A DNA stretch of 64,000 bases, taken from NCBI GenBank assembly GCA_016928075.1, contig JAFGLJ010000027.1, forward strand, positions 62,001 to 126,000. The letters are read 5' to 3'. The notes beneath the pieces were generated by a model. The model saw nothing but the letters and a program-made list of their open reading frames with translations, did no database searches and had not been told where the DNA came from. A program made the translations under genes and the position numbers. The DNA comes from Bacteroidales bacterium (lineage in GTDB: Bacteria; Bacteroidota; Bacteroidia; Bacteroidales; VadinHA17). How positions within the stretch are numbered: the stretch's first letter is position 1; every line of letters begins with the position of its first letter. Positions 53,272-61,614 of the stretch are shown here, piece after piece.

Positions 53272-55476
53272 ATGAACCCTATATACCTTGATTATAATGC
53301 TACTACTCCTGTAGATCAAGAGGTTGCTGAAGCAATGCGTCCTTTTATCTCAGAATATTTTGGGAACCCTTCCAGCATGCATTCATATGGAACAAAAGCC
53401 AAAACCGCTATTGAAAATGCCCGACGGCAGGTGGCCGGAATGCTCGGGTGTGAACCTTCTGAGATTGTATTCACAAGTGGGGGCACAGAATCAAACAACT
53501 ATGCCATAAAAGGTATTGCCTACAGGCACAGAAAAAAAGGGAATCATATTATTACATCATGCATAGAACATCCTGCTGTTTTTGAAGTGTGCAGATACCT
53601 TGAACAATCAGGTTTCGAGGTAACCTACCTCCCTGTTGATGAGTATGGACAGGTCAGTGTTGAATCAGTGAAATCAGCCATAAAGGACAGTACTATTCTC
53701 ATTACTGTCATGCATGCCAATAATGAAGTTGGTACAATTCAACCAATAGCAGAAATATCAGAAATAGCAAAAGCAAATAATATTTTTTTTCATACTGATG
53801 CAGCCCAATCTGCAGGTAAAATTGAGACACGCGTTGATAAACTGGGTATTGACCTGTTAAGTATCGCCGGTCATAAGCTATATGCCCCCAAAGGTGTTGG
53901 TGCATTGTACATACGAAATGGCGTATCCCTTGAAAAAATGATGCATGGAGCTGATCATGAACAGAATATGAGAGCAGGAACGGAAAATGTACTTGAAATC
54001 GTGGGGCTTGGGAAGGCCTGCGAACTGGTAATGAAAAATCTCATTGAGTATACAGCTCATTATATGAAAACAAAAGACTATTTATACGAACTTCTTAAAA
54101 AATCCATTCCTGATCTCAGATTAAACGGACATCCTGATAAATGCCTGCCGAACACACTGAGCGTGTCCTTCCCCGGGATAGAGGCAAATACGCTTATCTC
54201 CAGGCTCGAGAGAGTGGCAGCTTCAGCAGGTGCGGCATGCCATGCTGAAAGTATTGATGTATCGGAAGTACTTAAATCAATGAAAGTTCCCAAAGAGTAT
54301 GCAATGGGTACTATCAGACTTTCGACAGGAAGGGGAACAACTATGGAGGATATCAAGAAAGCATCGGATGAGATAGTAGACACCGTCAACTCATTGATGC
54401 CGGAAAAGGTGAAAACTACAGGGAGTTATTCAAAAAAAACCGGTGAAATTAAACTCACACACTATACTCACGGTTTAGGTTGTGCCTGTAAAATCCAGCC
54501 ACAGAATCTTGAAAAAGTACTTGGTTCTATTTCCGCTTTTAACGACCCTATGGTTCTGGTCGGGACAGAAACAGCCGATGATGCCTGCGTTTACAGGCTA
54601 AGCAGCGAAACGGCCATTGTGCAGACACTCGATTTCTTTACCCCTGTGGTAGATGACCCTTATCATTTTGGTTCAATAGCAGCTGCCAATGCTCTCAGTG
54701 ATATTTATGCTATGGGGGCAGAACCTCTTTTCGCACTTAACATTGTAGGATTCCCGGAAGACACTTTACCACTTGATATTCTTGAGCAAGTATTGAAAGG
54801 TGCCCGTGAAAAGGCCGGCGAGGCTGGTATTGGAATAATCGGTGGACATACAATAGAAGACCCCGAACCCAAATACGGATTGGTCGTGACCGGTATAGTG
54901 CACCCTGAAAAAATAATAAGGAATAAAGGAGCTAAACCTGGTGACTCGCTTGTTCTTACAAAACCTATTGGTACAGGTATACTGTCCACAGCTTTAAAAA
55001 GGGGAATGATAAGTGCTGAACTGGAAGAAACTCTTATCAGGATGATGGCATCTCTCAATAAAATTCCTGCAGATTTAATGCAGAAATATGATGTACATGC
55101 CTGCACCGATGTTACAGGCTTTGGGTTGGCGGGTCACCTCAGGGAAATGAGCATAGCTTCAGAATGTGATGTGACCATTTATCCGCGTAAAATACCATTT
55201 CTCAGTGAAGCTCATAACCTTGCAGCAGCGGGAATCATTCCCGGCGGAACATACAACAACCATAAATTCGTTCAAAAGGATGTTGATTTTGGATCATATA
55301 ACAGGACCATGCAACTGCTTTTATGTGATGCCCAGACATCAGGAGGATTACTCATAGCTATTAACAGGGATGATGCTCTTTCATATTTAAATGACCTGAA
55401 TGATGCCGGAATCACCAAAGCAGCTATAATAGGTGAATTTACCGTAAAAGGTAAGGGTAAAATTTTAGTTTTGTGA
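53272..55476 (+). CDS. Cysteine desulfurase-selenide water dikinase (SelD) fusion
   Basis: About 734 residues from the ATG at 53272; another ATG eight codons upstream overlaps the macrodomain gene. The N-terminal half (1-380) is a NifS/IscS-like PLP enzyme: YLDYNATTPVD, TSGGTESNN, IEHPAV (H100), SIAGHKLYAPKG (PLP lysine K202), and the catalytic loop SAGAACHAE (C323). The C-terminal half (390-734) is SelD: THGLGCACKIQP with C404 and K407 matching the catalytic Cys and Lys, DDACVYRL, and GAREKAGEAGIGIIGGHT. The catalytic site is Cys (TGT), not selenocysteine. The first domain could mobilise Se from selenocysteine and hand selenide to the second, which makes selenophosphate from ATP. No selA, selB or tRNA-Sec is in the window. 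Confidence 0.93.
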   Translation: MNPIYLDYNATTPVDQEVAEAMRPFISEYFGNPSSMHSYGTKAKTAIENARRQVAGMLGCEPSEIVFTSGGTESNNYAIKGIAYRHRKKGNHIITSCIEHPAVFEVCRYLEQSGFEVTYLPVDEYGQVSVESVKSAIKDSTILITVMHANNEVGTIQPIAEISEIAKANNIFFHTDAAQSAGKIETRVDKLGIDLLSIAGHKLYAPKGVGALYIRNGVSLEKMMHGADHEQNMRAGTENVLEIVGLGKACELVMKNLIEYTAHYMKTKDYLYELLKKSIPDLRLNGHPDKCLPNTLSVSFPGIEANTLISRLERVAASAGAACHAESIDVSEVLKSMKVPKEYAMGTIRLSTGRGTTMEDIKKASDEIVDTVNSLMPEKVKTTGSYSKKTGEIKLTHYTHGLGCACKIQPQNLEKVLGSISAFNDPMVLVGTETADDACVYRLSSETAIVQTLDFFTPVVDDPYHFGSIAAANALSDIYAMGAEPLFALNIVGFPEDTLPLDILEQVLKGAREKAGEAGIGIIGGHTIEDPEPKYGLVVTGIVHPEKIIRNKGAKPGDSLVLTKPIGTGILSTALKRGMISAELEETLIRMMASLNKIPADLMQKYDVHACTDVTGFGLAGHLREMSIASECDVTIYPRKIPFLSEAHNLAAAGIIPGGTYNNHKFVQKDVDFGSYNRTMQLLLCDAQTSGGLLIAINRDDALSYLNDLNDAGITKAAIIGEFTVKGKGKILVL

Positions 55477-55522
55477 AACAGGGTAACAGGTAATGACCCA
55501 ATCTAAATAATGTAAAGTAGAA

Positions 55523-56983
55523 ATGGAAATAGACAGCTCACTTGACTTCTCTCCTGAATTACTTAAGAAATTAATATTAAGATCGGCTGAAATTATTGAG
55601 GAGTGGTATTCGATCGGCATACGGAATAGTAAAATATACCGGAATTATTCACCTGCTGATATACGCAGCCTTTTTGATGAACCCATGCCTGTTGAGGGAT
55701 CAAATCCTGAGAAACTGCTGGAAAAAATCCGAAAGGATGTTTTCAGAGCTTCAAATTTTAACCCCAGCCCGAATTACTACGGTTATATAACCGGAGGAGG
55801 CAACCATGCATCAATTATTGCCGAGCTTTTAAAAGCCAGCCTTAACCAGAATAATCTCAAATGGCACAGTGCACCTGCCAATTCGGAAATCGAAAAGATT
55901 GTGGTTAAATGGATATGCCAGTTTATTAACTATCCCGACGATGCCGGTGGTGTCCTCGTAAGTGGAGGCTCTGTGGCCAACTTTTTAAACCTGGCCGTAA
56001 TGCGTAAGGTAATGTGCCCCGGGGATATTGCGAATGATGGTTTATATGGAGGAACCCGAATAACTGTTTATGTATCAGAACAGGGTCATTCAAGCATCGA
56101 TAAGGCAATGGATATGCTCGGGCTGGGTAAAAATTATCTGAGAAAAGTTCCTGTTGATGATAACCTGCGTGTAAACACAAAAATCCTTGAAGAAACAATC
56201 CGGGAGGATCGCAGCTCCGGGCTCATGCCTGCATGTATAATAGGAATTGCCGGAACAACAAATAATGGTGCCGTTGATCCGCTTAAAGAACTGGGTAATA
56301 TTGCCTCGAAATATAATATGTGGTATATGGTCGATGGAGCCTACGGGCTTCCTGCGGCGGGAACTGAGATGGCAGGTCATCTGTTTGAAGGACTTGAAAT
56401 GGCCGATTCATTATTGATAAACCCGCATAAATGGTTTTTTGTACCGTTTGAAGCATCATGTGTGATAGTAAAAAATAAGAAATTACTGAGGGACACTTTC
56501 AGCCTTATGCCTGATTATCTTCGTGGAGGCCAGGAAGAAACAGAACGTGATGACCTGATGAATTACAACCTGCAACTCACAAAAGACTTCAAAGCGCTGA
56601 AAGTATGGATGACATTTAAAACATATGGTGCCGGGAAACTTAAAAAAGCTATAGAGAATGATTGCGGTCTTGCACAGTATGCAAAATTATTGATTGAAAA
56701 AGCTGATGATTTTGAACTGATGGCCCCTGTGCCCTTATCAATAGTTTGTTTCAGGTATACGGGCAAAAATGGCAGATACACCGGTGACGAACAGAAACTT
56801 GACAATATAAATGAGAAAATCCTGGATGGAATTGAAAAAGATGGCAGGATTTTCTTTGCAGGCACGAAAATCAAAGGAAGAACATCTCTGCGAATAAACC
56901 TTACCAATCACCGCAGAACAAAGGCAGATATTGATTTCCTATTTAAAGTCCTGAGGCAAATTGCAGGCAAAACAATAAAATAA
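55523..56983 (+). CDS. Group II PLP-dependent amino acid decarboxylase (AADC-like)
   Basis: A 486-residue enzyme of the aromatic-L-amino-acid/tyrosine decarboxylase fold. Key residues seen are H189 (SEQGHSSIDKA) which stacks on PLP, D271 (MVDGAYGLPA), and the Schiff-base lysine K303 in LINPHKWFFVPFE. GYITGGGNHASIIAELL and GGVLVSGGSVANF are typical N-terminal segments. It would release CO2 from an amino acid, giving an amine; the exact substrate (aromatic amino acid, or another) cannot be stated. It lies 46 bases after the selD fusion gene and seven bases before corA. Confidence 0.9.
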   Translation: MEIDSSLDFSPELLKKLILRSAEIIEEWYSIGIRNSKIYRNYSPADIRSLFDEPMPVEGSNPEKLLEKIRKDVFRASNFNPSPNYYGYITGGGNHASIIAELLKASLNQNNLKWHSAPANSEIEKIVVKWICQFINYPDDAGGVLVSGGSVANFLNLAVMRKVMCPGDIANDGLYGGTRITVYVSEQGHSSIDKAMDMLGLGKNYLRKVPVDDNLRVNTKILEETIREDRSSGLMPACIIGIAGTTNNGAVDPLKELGNIASKYNMWYMVDGAYGLPAAGTEMAGHLFEGLEMADSLLINPHKWFFVPFEASCVIVKNKKLLRDTFSLMPDYLRGGQEETERDDLMNYNLQLTKDFKALKVWMTFKTYGAGKLKKAIENDCGLAQYAKLLIEKADDFELMAPVPLSIVCFRYTGKNGRYTGDEQKLDNINEKILDGIEKDGRIFFAGTKIKGRTSLRINLTNHRRTKADIDFLFKVLRQIAGKTIK

Positions 56984-56989
56984 TACACC

Positions 56990-58054
56990 ATGGCAAGATT
57001 TCTTAAAGACCGTTCAAAGGCAAAAGGCCAGGCTCCCGGATCACTGGTCCTTATAGGACGGCAAAAAATGGAAAAACCACAGATCAGTCTAATGGATTAC
57101 GGCTCTGATCACCTGGTTGAACATGAACTTGATTCAATAAATGATTGCATACCATACCTGAAAACTAAATATGTTTCATGGATAAATATATACGGTATCC
57201 ATGAAACGGAAATGATAAATAGTATTGGTGAGATATTCAATCTGGATAACCTGCTGCTGGAAGATATACTGAATACTGATCAGATGCCCAAATATGTCTC
57301 CGGAGGAAAATACGATGCTTTCATTCTGAAAATGCTTGATTATGATAGTGATAGTAATATTATTAAAGCTGAACAGATTTCAATAATACTGGGAAAGAAT
57401 TTTGTTTTAACTCTTCAGGAACGTAAGGGTGATGTTTTTGATCCGGTGAGATCCAGAATAAGGAATTACGGGGGCCGGGTTAGATTGAATAATAACGATT
57501 ACCTGACATATGCCCTGATGGATATAATAACTGATAATTACCTTTCAATAATAGAGACTATAGGTCAAAAAATAGAGAATCTTGAAACAAAAATATTTTC
57601 TGAGAATAATGAAGAAATTGCTTCAGAAATCTACAGATATAAAATTGAGCTTTCATTTCTGAGGAAAAACATACGACCGGCAAAAGAGGCAATTATGAAC
57701 CTGTTGAAGAACGTGGATACCTTATTCAGGGCTGATACTTTGAGTTATATGGTTGATCTAAAGGAGTCTATTATACATGCCAGTGAATCTATCGAGCTTT
57801 ACAGCAACCTGGTCTCAGATCAGCTTAACACTCATAACACACTGGTAAACAACAAAATGAATCAGGTAATGAAAATATTGACAATTTTTGCATCAATATT
57901 TATTCCACTTACATTCATAGCAGGTATCTACGGAATGAACTTTACTAATATCCCAGAATTGAGATTGAAATATGGATATCTTTTCTTCTGGATACTAATA
58001 CTCATAGTTGGCATCATACTGCTATTATTCTTTAAAAAGAAGAAATGGCTGTAG
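56990..58054 (+). CDS. corA: CorA-type magnesium/cobalt transporter
   Basis: A 354-residue channel. The large N-terminal cytosolic domain (1-290) is followed by two C-terminal transmembrane helices. The first helix ends with the strictly conserved YGMNF motif; the second runs YLFFWILILIVGIILLLFF. The positively charged tail KKKKW is typical. It forms a pentamer that lets in Mg2+ (and Co2+) when intracellular levels are low. It starts seven bases after the decarboxylase gene and ends the run of same-strand genes before a candidate promoter at 58072. Confidence 0.96.
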   Translation: MARFLKDRSKAKGQAPGSLVLIGRQKMEKPQISLMDYGSDHLVEHELDSINDCIPYLKTKYVSWINIYGIHETEMINSIGEIFNLDNLLLEDILNTDQMPKYVSGGKYDAFILKMLDYDSDSNIIKAEQISIILGKNFVLTLQERKGDVFDPVRSRIRNYGGRVRLNNNDYLTYALMDIITDNYLSIIETIGQKIENLETKIFSENNEEIASEIYRYKIELSFLRKNIRPAKEAIMNLLKNVDTLFRADTLSYMVDLKESIIHASESIELYSNLVSDQLNTHNTLVNNKMNQVMKILTIFASIFIPLTFIAGIYGMNFTNIPELRLKYGYLFFWILILIVGIILLLFFKKKKWL

Positions 58055-58071
58055 AATAAATAAATTTCAAT

Positions 58072-58079
58072 TATATTTG
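58072..58079 (+). promoter_or_regulatory. Candidate promoter -7 element of RRM gene
   Basis: TATATTTG is an exact match to TAnnTTTG, followed by CATAATG. It lies 96 bases before the RRM protein start, so the transcript would have a roughly 90-base leader. Long leaders are common for cold-shock-like RNA-binding genes; no specific structure was resolved here. Confidence 0.5.
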
Positions 58080-58174
58080 CATAATGTTTAATCTTGAGGG
58101 ACTTGAGTTCCTATAACTTCTTAACTAAGTTAATTAAGTTCACAGACAAAAGACTCTCAGCAATTTTTTACTAA

Positions 58175-58447
58175 ATGAATATTTTTGTTGCAAAGCTTTC
58201 GTACCAGACAACGGAAGAAAAATTAGAACAGCTATTTCAGAAATTTGGTGAGGTAGCAAGCGCTAAAATCATCTTCGATAAATACGAAGGAAGATCCAAG
58301 GGTTATGGCTTTGTGGAAATGCCTAATGAAGAAGAGGCACTCGAAGCTATTAACTCACTTAATGACACCGAATTTGATGGTCGTCAGATAGTAGTTAAAA
58401 AAGCCAGGCCTAAAGAAGATAATAACTCACGGGGTCGTAGAGATTAA
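58175..58447 (+). CDS. RRM-type RNA-binding protein
   Basis: A 90-residue protein made of a single RNA-recognition motif (about 1-78) and a short basic, Arg/Gly-containing tail (NSRGRRD). RNP2 is IFVAKLSY and RNP1 is KGYGFVEM, both with the aromatic residues that contact RNA. Such small RRM proteins in Bacteroidota and cyanobacteria act as RNA chaperones and are often cold-induced. The tail resembles the glycine/arginine-rich end of those proteins, though it is short. It has its own candidate promoter upstream and a strong terminator downstream, so it is monocistronic. Confidence 0.93.
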   Translation: MNIFVAKLSYQTTEEKLEQLFQKFGEVASAKIIFDKYEGRSKGYGFVEMPNEEEALEAINSLNDTEFDGRQIVVKKARPKEDNNSRGRRD

Positions 58448-58473
58448 AAGTCCCGGGTTATCAGTAATTGAAT

Positions 58474-58490
58474 CCTGATAAAATATCAGG
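58474..58490 (+). other. Short hairpin after RRM gene
   Basis: CCTGATA-AAA-TATCAGG is a perfect 7-bp hairpin 27 bases after the RRM stop. It lacks a T run on the coding strand, so it is not a typical terminator. It may stabilise the mRNA 3' end ahead of the terminator at 58519-58556. Confidence 0.4.
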
Positions 58491-58518
58491 CTTAAAAAAG
58501 GAAATATAATTTGTGTAG

Positions 58519-58556
58519 CCAGGTAACCAAAAAGGTTGCCTGGTTTTTTATTTTGT
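58519..58556 (+). terminator. Rho-independent terminator after RRM gene
   Basis: CCAGGTAACC (58519-58528), a five-A loop, and GGTTGCCTGG (58534-58543) pair along ten positions with one wobble. A T run TTTTTT-A-TTTT follows. It ends the RRM transcript. The remaining bases up to 58663 contain another TAnnTTTG match (TAAATTTG at 58601-58608), a possible promoter for the exported protein gene. Confidence 0.85.
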
Positions 58557-58600
58557 ATCCCCGTTCTATGCTTATTATTAGAATTTGATGCAAGTATTAG

Positions 58601-58608
58601 TAAATTTG
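58601..58608 (+). promoter_or_regulatory. Candidate promoter -7 element of exported protein gene
   Basis: TAAATTTG followed by C matches TAnnTTTG exactly, 56 bases before the start at 58664. TTTG at 58584-58587 lies 13 bases upstream, which is shorter than the usual -33 spacing. Confidence 0.4.
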
Positions 58609-58663
58609 CAGAAGTAAATAATATTAAACTTAACCTATTTATTTTATAATAAGATTCCCGGTC

Positions 58664-59059
58664 ATGAAAAAATTAATTTTAAGTTTAGTTATGGTGACTG
58701 TTATTGCCGGCAGTGCGTTTTCACAAACCAGACAGGCAAGTCACTCTCAAGCACTAAAAACAGGTGTCACGACAATAGACCTTATAAATGGGCTAAAAAT
58801 TAAGGTTGATTTCAGTCCTGATGAAGGAAAATTATGGTTTACAGGAGAATCCAAAGACCTGAAGATGTTTATTACTGAATACATTCCTTTATCCGATCCT
58901 AACGGAACCGGAATTGAGATTGGCAAGAGTTACATGTTGGACAATATGTATGCTTCAATCGAGTATAAGGTGCTCACAATAGAGGGTAACAAGGTTACCC
59001 GTATATGGTTCAGAATAGTAGCCAGATCACTTGAACTTCCAGAGAAGAACTGGATATGA
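58664..59059 (+). CDS. Exported protein of unknown function
   Basis: A 131-residue protein. Residues 1-20 form a clear signal peptide (MKKLILSLVMVTVIAG then SAFSQT). The mature part is short and probably beta-rich (LINGLKIKVDFSPDEGKLWF, IEYKVLTIEGNKVTRIWFR). No lipobox, membrane helix or known family was recognised. It is flanked by a terminator upstream and a broken oxidoreductase gene downstream. It is likely monocistronic with the candidate promoter at 58601. Confidence 0.7.
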   Translation: MKKLILSLVMVTVIAGSAFSQTRQASHSQALKTGVTTIDLINGLKIKVDFSPDEGKLWFTGESKDLKMFITEYIPLSDPNGTGIEIGKSYMLDNMYASIEYKVLTIEGNKVTRIWFRIVARSLELPEKNWI

Positions 59060-59149
59060 GTACTTATTATACAGGCCGTTCGTTTTAGGGAAGGGCCAGA
59101 CTTTAATAATTAATTTTGCTTACTGTTGAATCTGCGTACGGGCAACAAA

Positions 59150-60133
59150 ATGATAGCATTAATACAGGAAAATCACGGGGATGAGATTTTTCTTACAGAA
59201 GTTCCGATACCGGAACCCGGACCCGGTGAGGTTCTCGTTAAAATGCATTTCTCACCAGTTAATCCTTCTGATCTCAGTCTTCTCCAGGGCACTTATAAAG
59301 GCAATCCGCAATATCCGATTATACCGGGGATTGAAGGAAGCGGGATTGTTGTTAAGAGCGGCAGGGGAATAATAGCAGGCTTAAGAAAAGGTAAAAGGGT
59401 AGCATGTACTGCATCAGAAAATAAAGGTGGAACATGGGCAGAATACATGGTAACATCCGCCACCAGAGCAATACCGCTTGGTAAGAAAATAGATGATGAG
59501 CAGGGTGCAATGTTACTGGTGAATCCTCTTACAGCACTGGCATTTATAGATATGGCTGTAGAAAGCAAACAGACTGCTATAGTAAACAATGCGGCAGCCA
59601 GTTCCCTGGGGAAAATGTTAATTTACCTCTGTAAGAAATATGATATAACCCTGGTAAATATTGTCAGTAGAGAATCACAGTTAAACACAATTAAGGAACA
59701 GGGTGCTGAATATGCTCTGATAAGCTCCTCGTAAGATTTTGAAAAGGAACTGGCTTTCTGGTCAGGAAAATTGAATGCCAGGCTTTTCTTTGATGCAGTG
59801 GGAGGAGAACAGACTGAAATAATGTTAAGATCATCTCCCCCGGGAAGCACTATAGTAAGTTATGCAAAACTGTCTGAACAAAATATCAGTCTGGATCCAC
59901 GCTTATTGTTACAGGAAAATAAGAAAGTACGGGGTTTTTACCTCGGTAATCATACGGCTGGAAAAACTTTATTACAGAACCTCAGGACAGTCGGAAAGGT
60001 TAAAGATTTGCTAGCCAATCATATAAAGATAAATATTTCGGCCAGGTTCAGTTTTGAAAAGATAAATGAAGCTCTTGACTATTATCGCAGAAATATGTCA
60101 GCGGGTAAGGTACTGCTGTACCCCGGGACTTAA
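59150..60133 (+). pseudogene. Quinone oxidoreductase-like MDR gene interrupted by one in-frame stop
   Basis: The frame from the ATG at 59150 to the stop at 60131-60133 would encode about 327 residues, a normal length for quinone oxidoreductase/zinc-less MDR proteins. It has VPIPEPGPGEVLVKM, PGIEGSGIVV, NPLTALAFIDMA, NNAAASSLGKML and, downstream, FFDAVGGEQTE and GKVLLYPGT. A single TAA at 59732-59734 (after ISSS) splits it. The frame continues without any shift, and the resumed sequence (DFEKELAFWSGKLNARLFFDA) is what an intact homologue would have. A one-base nonsense mutation or a sequencing error is the simplest cause. The N-terminal product of about 195 residues would lack most of the Rossmann domain. 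Confidence 0.85.
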
Positions 60134-60158
60134 TACCCGGTAAAAGATCGGTGTTTGT

Positions 60159-60995
60159 TTATGAGAAAGAATCGAGTGTTTCCCCGAGTCTTTCAGCTAG
60201 CTTATCTAATGCCTTCCTGTTATTTTTTTGAATCTTCTTTTGCACAACTTCATACTCTGCAAGTAGTTTTTCCTTTTCCTTCCCCTTTGCCTTGAAAAAC
60301 ATTGATAATGCATTTGAAAGGACAAGGCGGTCGTGCCAGTTTCCTATTAATGTTTCCGTACTATTAAGCCTGCTATACTGATCCTTCTCAAAAGTACTAT
60401 CATCACGGGTCCATAGAATGCTGAGTAGCGGTTTAATGTTCTTCAGGATAATACGAACCTCATGAATATATTCCAGCTCATTTGATTCACTAATGAGGTT
60501 TTTGATCCTGTCGAGCTCTGAATAAATGAAATCAGTAATAATACCAAGAAGTTCTAATTCAGTATTTCTTGAGAAAACAACATTAAGGGTCTTTCTTATT
60601 TCTTCGAGTCGTGAATAATTAAAAGAGTTAATCGAATTATCAAGGTTTGTATTCCATTCAGGTCTTAACTTCGCGATGTACTTTGAAAATGACTTGTATA
60701 GTTTTTCTGTTCCCTTAAATTTCATTAATAAACCGAGGTTTATCTGGCTTTCTCTTATTAAGCCGGCACTTTTAAAAACAGCTTTATATACATGGTAATG
60801 ATCCTTTGCCCTGAATTCCACAGGATGCATAAACTCGAGGAGGCTAAAAACAGCTTTCAGTCGTTTTATCCTGACCCTTAACTGATGAATATCTTTCATC
60901 CTGTACCTTCCCGGTATACTATCCATGAATGAACAAATATCATCAACCTGTTTCTCAAAATAATCAATAATGAATACCTTTTCCTGATCCTCCAT
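60159..60995 (-). CDS. CHAD domain-containing protein
   Basis: A 278-residue all-helical, basic protein with the CHAD pattern: conserved His and Arg/Lys residues on repeated helices (IHQLRVRIKRLKAVFSLLEF near 37-56, EYIHEVRIILKNIKPLLSIL near 174-193). The two symmetric halves each carry such a helix. CHAD proteins bind polyphosphate or other polyanions. No polyphosphate kinase or CYTH gene is adjacent. The gene converges with the broken oxidoreductase and is divergent from trmO over 133 bases. Confidence 0.88.
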   Translation of the reverse strand: MEDQEKVFIIDYFEKQVDDICSFMDSIPGRYRMKDIHQLRVRIKRLKAVFSLLEFMHPVEFRAKDHYHVYKAVFKSAGLIRESQINLGLLMKFKGTEKLYKSFSKYIAKLRPEWNTNLDNSINSFNYSRLEEIRKTLNVVFSRNTELELLGIITDFIYSELDRIKNLISESNELEYIHEVRIILKNIKPLLSILWTRDDSTFEKDQYSRLNSTETLIGNWHDRLVLSNALSMFFKAKGKEKEKLLAEYEVVQKKIQKNNRKALDKLAERLGETLDSFS

Positions 60996-61104
60996 TATAA
61001 GTTATTGCTTAGATGCAAATTACATAAAATTTCTCAATATTTCCCCACTTATGAGATTCATTGCTGATAATTAATTCGTTACTATAACACTCAATTATAT
61101 ATAT

Positions 61105-61112
61105 TACCTTTG
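61105..61112 (+). promoter_or_regulatory. Candidate promoter -7 element of trmO-photolyase genes
   Basis: TACCTTTG is an exact TAnnTTTG match, 17 bases before the trmO start, giving a very short leader. A standard -33 TTTG was not found. Confidence 0.45.
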
Positions 61113-61128
61113 AAGAAATTCAGCCCCT

Positions 61129-61614
61129 ATGATGAAGTTTGAATTCAAGCCGATAGGATTCATCAGGACACAGAGCAGGGAGATTAGCGGAACTCCAATA
61201 CAGCCTTCCTATGCAAAAGAATATACAGGCAAGGTGGAAATACTACTTGAATACATACCCGGTCTTAAAGACCTGGATGGATTTTCTCATATTATTCTGA
61301 TATATGTTTTTGACAGACACAGGCGGGGCGATTATAAATTGCATGTGAAACCGTATATGGATGACGAAATCAGGGGTGTTTTTGCTACCAGGGCTCCAAA
61401 GCGTCCAAATAACATAGGCTTATCGATCGTGAAAGTTGATCAGATAAAAAATAATATGATCTTTTTTTCGGGCGCTGACATGCTTGATAATACCCCTGTT
61501 CTGGACATTAAACCTTATGTACCCGAATTTGATGAAGGTGAAAAATTCCGAATCGGCTGGCTTGAAGGAAAGATAAAACTCGGTGAGGAAAGAAAAGCAG
61601 ATGAAAGGTTCTGA
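61129..61614 (+). CDS. trmO: tRNA (N6-threonylcarbamoyladenosine(37)-N6)-methyltransferase
   Basis: A 161-residue TsaA/VirR-like beta-barrel enzyme that methylates t6A37 using SAM. The opening FKPIGFIRTQSRE, the KEYTGKVEILLEY region, DLDGFSHIILIYVFDR, and GVFATRAPKRPNNIGLSIVK are all conserved family segments. Length is normal. Its 3' end overlaps the photolyase gene by 14 bases (ATG at 61601). It acts after TsaD, whose gene is at 29.5-30.5 kb. Confidence 0.93.
   Translation: MMKFEFKPIGFIRTQSREISGTPIQPSYAKEYTGKVEILLEYIPGLKDLDGFSHIILIYVFDRHRRGDYKLHVKPYMDDEIRGVFATRAPKRPNNIGLSIVKVDQIKNNMIFFSGADMLDNTPVLDIKPYVPEFDEGEKFRIGWLEGKIKLGEERKADERF

Noticed and set aside
54496-54507. Possibility that the SelD catalytic position is selenocysteine
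   Set aside because: The codon at the catalytic site is TGT (Cys), not TGA, and the whole frame is free of TGA.
59732-59734. Reassigned or recoded TAA in the quinone oxidoreductase gene
   Set aside because: Many clearly intact genes in the window end with TAA, so the codon is a normal stop here.
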